64,000 nucleotides of DNA from SbD1 sp039679945 (GTDB lineage: Bacteria > Desulfobacterota > Syntrophobacteria > Syntrophobacterales > Syntrophobacteraceae). This document shows, piece by piece, positions 59,821 to 64,000 of the stretch. The position numbers and the translations under genes were made by a program. The stretch covers positions 44,738 to 108,737 of the forward strand of contig JBDKTY010000081.1 of the NCBI GenBank assembly GCA_039679945.1. Direction: 5' to 3'. The notes beneath the pieces were generated by a model. That model did not search any database, was not told the DNA's origin, and saw only the letters and a list, made by a program, of their open reading frames with translations. Each line of letters begins with the position of its first letter. Positions within the stretch are counted from its first letter, which is position 1.

Positions 59821-62478
59821 TTGCCCAGCGACAAATACAAGTATCTCCGGGAGGATTTCGGTGAACTTCCGGTACGGCTGCACCATCTTACGATTAATCT
59901 CAACTTCCTGGAAGAAAGGGTCGAAGCCGTAAACTGCCTGGAGATGACGGCGAAGAGCGATTTGAGCAGGCTGGAACTCGATGCCCGAGATCTCGACATA
60001 TTGGGGGTCGAATGGTGCGCGGCGCCCGTCGGTGAGGACCGGCATCTGGAATTTGAATATCAAAGGAATGCAAACAGGCTGGTGATTATCATGCCGCGGA
60101 CCGTCAAGGCGGGAGAAAAATTCTCCATAAAAACCACCACGGCCTGCCGCCCTTCCGAATACGTCCTGGAGGGCATCTACAAGGACGTCACTCCGCCCGG
60201 AGCGCCGCGGCAGTACGTGTCCCAGTGCCAGCAATGGGGTTTTCAGCGGATAATGCCCATATTCGATGATTGCCGCGCCAAGTGCACGATGACCACCACC
60301 ATCGAGGCGGATGTGGCCTATACGCACCTGATCAGCAACGGCAATATCGATCCGGCGACCAATCCCCACGGAGTGCCGGTCCGAAAGCCGGGCGCCCCGG
60401 ACAGGCAGGTAATCACGTTCCACAACCCGGTTCCGATGGCGCCCTACCTTTTTGTCGTCTGCGTGGGGACGTGGGATGTTCTCCGGGACAAAGTCAGCTA
60501 CGACGGCGGCCCCACGGTTTCCCTCGAGTATCTCGTTCCGCCGGGGATGGTGAAAGGCGCCGAGGTCCCGATGGAGATCCTCAAGAAAAGCGTCCTGTGG
60601 ATCAAGCAGACCCAGGACTACGAATATACCGGCGATACCTACCGCACCATCTGCATGAACAGGTCGAATTTCGGCGGCATGGAAAACGTCGGAAATACCA
60701 CGATTGTCACCGATGCCGCGCTCATACACGAACACACGCTCGACCTCCCGCTGCTCTACGCGCACGCGGTGATCGTGCACGAATTCGAGCACAACCAGTG
60801 CGGCAGCGAAACAACCATGGACACGCCCTTCGACGTCTGGCTGAATGAAGCCTACACGGTTGACGTGGAACGCCAGTTCATGGCCGATGTCTTCAACCCG
60901 GCCATGATGCGGCTCCTCCAGGTCGACAGCATCCGTAACCCTCTGCTGGGACCGCTCGCGATCGAGGATGCCGGGCATGCCGGCAGAATCGTGCGGGAAG
61001 GGTTCAACGACCCGGACGAACTGATCGACGGCGTCACGTATGTGAAGGCCGCCGAGGTTATTCGGATGCTGCGCCTCCTTATAGGCAAGGAAGCTTTCAG
61101 GGCGGGGAAAGCCCTCTACTTTTCGCGCTACCGGCACTCCAATGCCAATACGGACCAGTTTTTCGAATGCTTCGAGGAGGTGTCGGACAGATCGCTCGCG
61201 CAGTTCAAAAAGGAGTGGCTCTACAGGATAGGGTATCCGAAGCTGAGCGCGCGCACGGAGTATGATCCCGAGGCCCGGCGATTTACGATCCATTTCGCGC
61301 AGGAGGTCCAACCCGGCGCCAACCCCTTCCCGATCCCCATTCAGCTTGCCCTGGTCGGGCCGACCGGCGCCGATATTCCGGGTACTGCCCGGGTCTTTGC
61401 CATGAGTCAGGCAAAAGCGGACCTCGTATTCAACAATCTTCCCGATACGCCCGTATTCGCGTCCATAAACCGGGATTACTCCTTTTACGGGACTTTCGAA
61501 AACGAGGATGCCGACACGGAATCGCTGATCCTGCAAACCCGGCTCGATTCCGACCCTTACTGCCGTATCGATGCCATGCGCCGCCTGACCGATATCGAAC
61601 GGGTAAAGCTCCTGAACGACCCGGACGCACCGGTCGACCCCGGGTGGCTGGGTGTATACGGGGAGATCCTCGCCGACACGAAGCTGCCTTCCGCCCTCAA
61701 GGCCTTCTTCCTGCGCATAGACGAGCAGCCCGTGGACAGGACCTATGTCGCATGGTTTCCCGAACTGGCGCGCGCCAGAGATACGCTCATGCACAGCGCG
61801 AGCACCCTCTTCCGGTTGGAACTCCAGGAGTCGTTCGACAGAATGGACACCTATGAACTTTGGAGCGCCGAGACGTTTTCCCGCGGGATCGAGGACAGGA
61901 TGCTGAAATCGGTGCTGCTGGACGTCATCGCCGCCCGGGATACGACCGATAGCCACATGACGATTTTGAATCACCTTCGCGCGGCGACCACGGCAAACGA
62001 CAAGGTGTCCGCCCTGGCGGCGTTGAACCGGACGTCCGCTCCCGAACGCCTCGAGATACTGGAAGATACCTACCGCGCCTGGCACTCGCACCTGAGCGGC
62101 TACGCGAATTACCTCAGGGTGATTGCCGGCGGCACCCGCGACGACGTCTTCGACCTGGTCGAGAGAGAAAGAAGGAGGCCGACTTTCGATATCGCGCAGC
62201 CCACCTGGTGCCGCGCGCTCTTCCTCACCATGGCGAACAACCACAAGATGATCTGGAACGACCGGGGCATCAACTGGATAGCGGACATCGTGATCGAACT
62301 GGCGCCGATCAACTATACGAACGCCGGGCGCATGCTGAATTCTTTCCAGCACGTGAGGATAATGAAGCCGGAATTGAGGGAAAAGGTCCTCCTCGCGCTG
62401 GAGCGCATTCTTGGGGGAGTTTCTGAAAAGGAATGTCCCGCGATTTATCGCCAGGCCAAGGCATATTTGGGCATGTAG
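59821..62478 (+). CDS. M1 family aminopeptidase
   Basis: 885 residues from the TTG at 59821, which has AAGGAG seven bases upstream; the frame is open from an ATG 28 codons earlier. Zinc motif HEFEHNQ (HExxH) followed by NEAYTV, and the exopeptidase motif GGMEN (FGGMENVGNTTIV) are intact. N-terminal beta domain, catalytic thermolysin-like domain and helical C-terminal domain (ERK/ armadillo-like) follow the aminopeptidase N layout. No signal peptide, so cytosolic. Removes N-terminal residues from peptides. Confidence 0.92.
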   Translation: MPSDKYKYLREDFGELPVRLHHLTINLNFLEERVEAVNCLEMTAKSDLSRLELDARDLDILGVEWCAAPVGEDRHLEFEYQRNANRLVIIMPRTVKAGEKFSIKTTTACRPSEYVLEGIYKDVTPPGAPRQYVSQCQQWGFQRIMPIFDDCRAKCTMTTTIEADVAYTHLISNGNIDPATNPHGVPVRKPGAPDRQVITFHNPVPMAPYLFVVCVGTWDVLRDKVSYDGGPTVSLEYLVPPGMVKGAEVPMEILKKSVLWIKQTQDYEYTGDTYRTICMNRSNFGGMENVGNTTIVTDAALIHEHTLDLPLLYAHAVIVHEFEHNQCGSETTMDTPFDVWLNEAYTVDVERQFMADVFNPAMMRLLQVDSIRNPLLGPLAIEDAGHAGRIVREGFNDPDELIDGVTYVKAAEVIRMLRLLIGKEAFRAGKALYFSRYRHSNANTDQFFECFEEVSDRSLAQFKKEWLYRIGYPKLSARTEYDPEARRFTIHFAQEVQPGANPFPIPIQLALVGPTGADIPGTARVFAMSQAKADLVFNNLPDTPVFASINRDYSFYGTFENEDADTESLILQTRLDSDPYCRIDAMRRLTDIERVKLLNDPDAPVDPGWLGVYGEILADTKLPSALKAFFLRIDEQPVDRTYVAWFPELARARDTLMHSASTLFRLELQESFDRMDTYELWSAETFSRGIEDRMLKSVLLDVIAARDTTDSHMTILNHLRAATTANDKVSALAALNRTSAPERLEILEDTYRAWHSHLSGYANYLRVIAGGTRDDVFDLVERERRRPTFDIAQPTWCRALFLTMANNHKMIWNDRGINWIADIVIELAPINYTNAGRMLNSFQHVRIMKPELREKVLLALERILGGVSEKECPAIYRQAKAYLGM

Positions 62479-62510
62479 AGTAGGGGTCAGCCATTGACAG
62501 CGGACACTTA

Positions 62511-62605
62511 CTTGCATGTTGGTCGCCCGCGCGAGGAAGAACTCAAGATAGCTGTGAATGAGCTGCGTCACGTTGCTTGCATGTTGGTCGCGCGCGAGGA
62601 AGAAC
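62511..62605. repeat. Pair of 30-bp direct repeats
   Basis: CTTGCATGTTGGTCGC and CGCGAGGAAGAAC occur in both units; the first has two extra bases. Spacing 65 bp from start to start. Only two units. Confidence 0.75.
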
Positions 62606-62689
62606 CGTCCCGGTTCGCATTCTCATGGTTCTCCGCCTGGGCTGTCTCGCACGGGACCCTTGTCCGTGAAGGGATGGAGGGCATTCATT

Positions 62690-62755
62690 CGAATTTGCGT
62701 TCAAGAAGCCGGCTGTGTCCCCCCGTTCGTGCCGAGGTATCGAAGCATGAACGGG
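62690..62755. repeat. Dispersed palindromic repeat, copy 6, inverted, with flank
   Basis: CGAATTTGCGTTCAAGA, then CCCCGTTC...GAACGGG; reverse of 51191-51250. Confidence 0.7.
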
Positions 62756-62892
62756 CCAGGTGCGCCCACCATGGGAGCTATCATGGTGGGGCTTTACAGA
62801 ACGGACCGATTACCCTATGATGCTCACGCCTATTTTGTAGAATCTATGCCGTGGTTGCAGGAGATGGTGTGCCAGGTGGGAGTAGTACCACA

Positions 62893-63591
62893 ATGACGGG
62901 TCCGGAAAACCGGCCTTCCGAAAAATCAATGGAGTTACCGGTCTGCCTGTCGATCCTGTTGGTGCTCACCCTGGTTTTCAGGTTTACCGACCTGGACGTG
63001 GGACTTCAAAGGCTGTTCTATTCCCCGGAAGAGGGCTGGAAGTACGCACCCTCATTTTTTTGCACGCTTATCTACAACTACGGGGCATGGCCCGGGCTGG
63101 TTCTGACGGGAGTGGCGGCGGTCGTACTGTGCGCGGGATATTTGCGCCCAGACTTCGCCTCATTCCGGAAGTCGGCCCTCTTCATTGTCCTTCTGGCGGC
63201 GCTTGGCCCAGGTCTTGTGGTTAACGGAATTCTCAAGGCCCAGAGCGGAAGGCCGCGCCCGAGAGATGTCGCGGTTTTCTCGGGAAGCCACGAGTTCCAG
63301 AGGGTTGGGGACAAAGGCGAGGCGGGAGAGGGCTACTCGTTTCCCAGCGGCCACGCCTCCATGGGCTTTTTCCTGGGTGCGCCCTATTTCCTTGTACGCA
63401 GATCCAACCGCGGATGGGCCATATCCTGGCTGGCACTGGGGCTCACCTCGGGAGTGGTGATCGGAATTGGCCGCATGGCGCAGGGCGGGCACTTTGCCAG
63501 TGACGTCCTCTGGGCATGGGGGGTGGTCCACATATCCGGGCTGGCGCTGGCTTACCTCCTGCGGATGGACAGCGGCGGTTCGGCTTCATAG
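62893..63591 (+). CDS. PAP2 family membrane phosphatase
   Basis: 232 residues from the ATG at 62893; GGGAG lies somewhat far (11 bases). Five or six helices. The three PAP2 motifs are present: KAQSGRPRP (KxxxxxxRP), SFPSGHAS (PSGH) and GRMAQGGHFASDV (SR-x5-H-x3-D type, with Gly for Ser). The enzyme would remove phosphate from lipid phosphates such as undecaprenyl pyrophosphate, phosphatidate or lipid A at the outer face of the membrane. Last protein gene in the window. Confidence 0.9.
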   Translation: MTGPENRPSEKSMELPVCLSILLVLTLVFRFTDLDVGLQRLFYSPEEGWKYAPSFFCTLIYNYGAWPGLVLTGVAAVVLCAGYLRPDFASFRKSALFIVLLAALGPGLVVNGILKAQSGRPRPRDVAVFSGSHEFQRVGDKGEAGEGYSFPSGHASMGFFLGAPYFLVRRSNRGWAISWLALGLTSGVVIGIGRMAQGGHFASDVLWAWGVVHISGLALAYLLRMDSGGSAS

Positions 63592-63666
63592 AGCCGAAGC
63601 GGCGCTGCATTTGGGCTGAATAGTGACATCAAGTTTAGCGGCAAGTTGTTTGATCAACACATATAT

Positions 63667-63750
63667 GCCTGGGTGGCGGAACTGGTAGACGCAAGGGACT
63701 TAAAATCCCTCGCTCTTCGGAGCGTACGAGTTCGATTCTCGTCCCGGGCA
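63667..63750 (+). tRNA. tRNA-Leu (anticodon UAA)
   Basis: 84 nt. Acceptor stem GCCTGGG/CCCGGGC with one G-U pair, D-arm GGCGGAACTGGTAGACGC, anticodon stem AGGGA/TCCCT with loop CTTAAAA (anticodon TAA), long variable arm CGCTCTTCGGAGCG (class II) and T-arm with GTTCGATTC. The discriminator is A. CCA is not encoded. Confidence 0.97.
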
Positions 63751-64000
63751 CTTGGTTTGCGGGCATCCAGCGGATGCTCGATTCTTAAAATTAACGCGTT
63801 TGTACCACTCCTGTACCACCCACCGGCTAATTTTGACGTTATTAGACGGGCCTGCCAAATAGTCCATCACACCCTTCCTTGCGGAGCGGGATCATTCCGA
63901 TTCTGTCCAATGAACGATTACTTCGCCCCGAAAGCCCCTTCCCGCAGAGAGCAAAGCCGGTCCGGACCACCGCCCCTTTACATTGACTTCACCTCCCCAC
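63751..64000. other. Region after the tRNA gene
   Basis: A short hairpin GCATCC/GGATGC (63763-63777) may end the tRNA transcript. A direct repeat GTACCAC occurs at about 63805 and 63816. No gene seen before the window ends. Confidence 0.4.

Larger units (their letters stand above)
62479..62892. other. Repeat-rich intergenic region
   Basis: About 410 bp with no supported gene. A 30-bp direct repeat (62511-62542 and 62576-62605) and the palindromic repeat with its conserved flank (62690-62755). Confidence 0.6.

Noticed and set aside
58687..62571. Minus-strand open frame of about 1290 codons opposite the DNA polymerase IV and aminopeptidase genes
   Set aside because: It lies antisense to two genes with complete catalytic motifs; long antisense frames are expected from their GC-rich codon use. 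Its translation shows no domain and is rich in Arg, His and Val.
62511..62605. CRISPR-like repeat-spacer-repeat
   Set aside because: Only two units, no third repeat, no cas genes in the window.
63785..64000. Phage attachment site or integrase end next to tRNA-Leu
   Set aside because: Minus-strand translation gives a short string (VVQEWYKR) that recalls integrase ends, but no integrase motif and no duplicated tRNA end are visible before the window stops.

Overview
The window looks like chromosomal DNA from a Gram-negative, probably anaerobic bacterium with fairly high GC. Outer-membrane proteins (a TolC-type efflux channel, an Mla lipid system, a Phenol_MetA_deg-type channel) show the envelope type. 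Two enhancer-binding proteins with matching sigma-54 promoter elements, reductive-dehalogenase-like proteins, many Fe-S proteins and a GlcD/GlcF pair suggest a Desulfobacterota-like (deltaproteobacterial) or related uncultured lineage. That placement is inferred from gene content, not from a marker gene.

Layout. 0-4 kb: end of a CARDB-repeat protein, a U32 peptidase-family gene, comF and a VapBC-type toxin-antitoxin pair. 4-10 kb, minus strand: one operon with a SpoIIE phosphatase, an RsbW-type kinase, a STAS protein, MlaE, MlaF, MlaD and a TPR lipoprotein, so a partner-switching module is joined to a lipid transporter. 10.5-13.5 kb: outer-membrane efflux lipoprotein and RNase Z. 13.8-22.4 kb: a signalling island with a Lon protease carrying an inserted receiver domain, a USP-like membrane protein with a TauE/SafE transporter, a histidine kinase with an NtrC-type regulator, and a cytidylate-kinase-like protein. 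22.5-38.3 kb: DUF1328 protein, fused glycosyltransferases, two large polytopic membrane proteins, a MacB/LolCDE-like ABC system whose ATPase has a stop codon exactly at the Walker A lysine, a glycosyltransferase and a DUF2284 protein. 38.4-41.9 kb: mazEF and glcDF.

42.1-55.5 kb is the most interesting part. A XylR/DmpR-type sigma-54 activator is followed by a paired palindromic upstream activating sequence and a near-consensus -24/-12 promoter. This drives a membrane-anchored MIP18-family protein, a CcdA/DsbD-like membrane protein, two reductive-dehalogenase-like proteins that carry three N-terminal membrane helices instead of a Tat signal, a two-helix membrane protein between them, and an outer-membrane channel of the aromatic-uptake type. 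A second gene set follows: a short membrane protein, a cysteine-rich repeat protein, an internally duplicated transporter, three small membrane-anchored proteins with paired Fe-S motifs, and a four-helix membrane protein. I propose one inducible system for reductive transformation of a halogenated or aromatic compound at the outer face of the inner membrane, with its own electron relay and cofactor support. The gene order is read from the sequence; the function is inferred.

55.7-64 kb: DUF1269 protein, inositol-phosphate synthase, a universal stress protein, DNA polymerase IV, an M1 aminopeptidase, a PAP2 phosphatase and tRNA-Leu(UAA). Intergenic regions throughout carry small dispersed repeats: a palindrome of about 35 bp with CCCGTTC/GAACGGG arms (seven copies noted), a 61 bp MITE-like element, and others.
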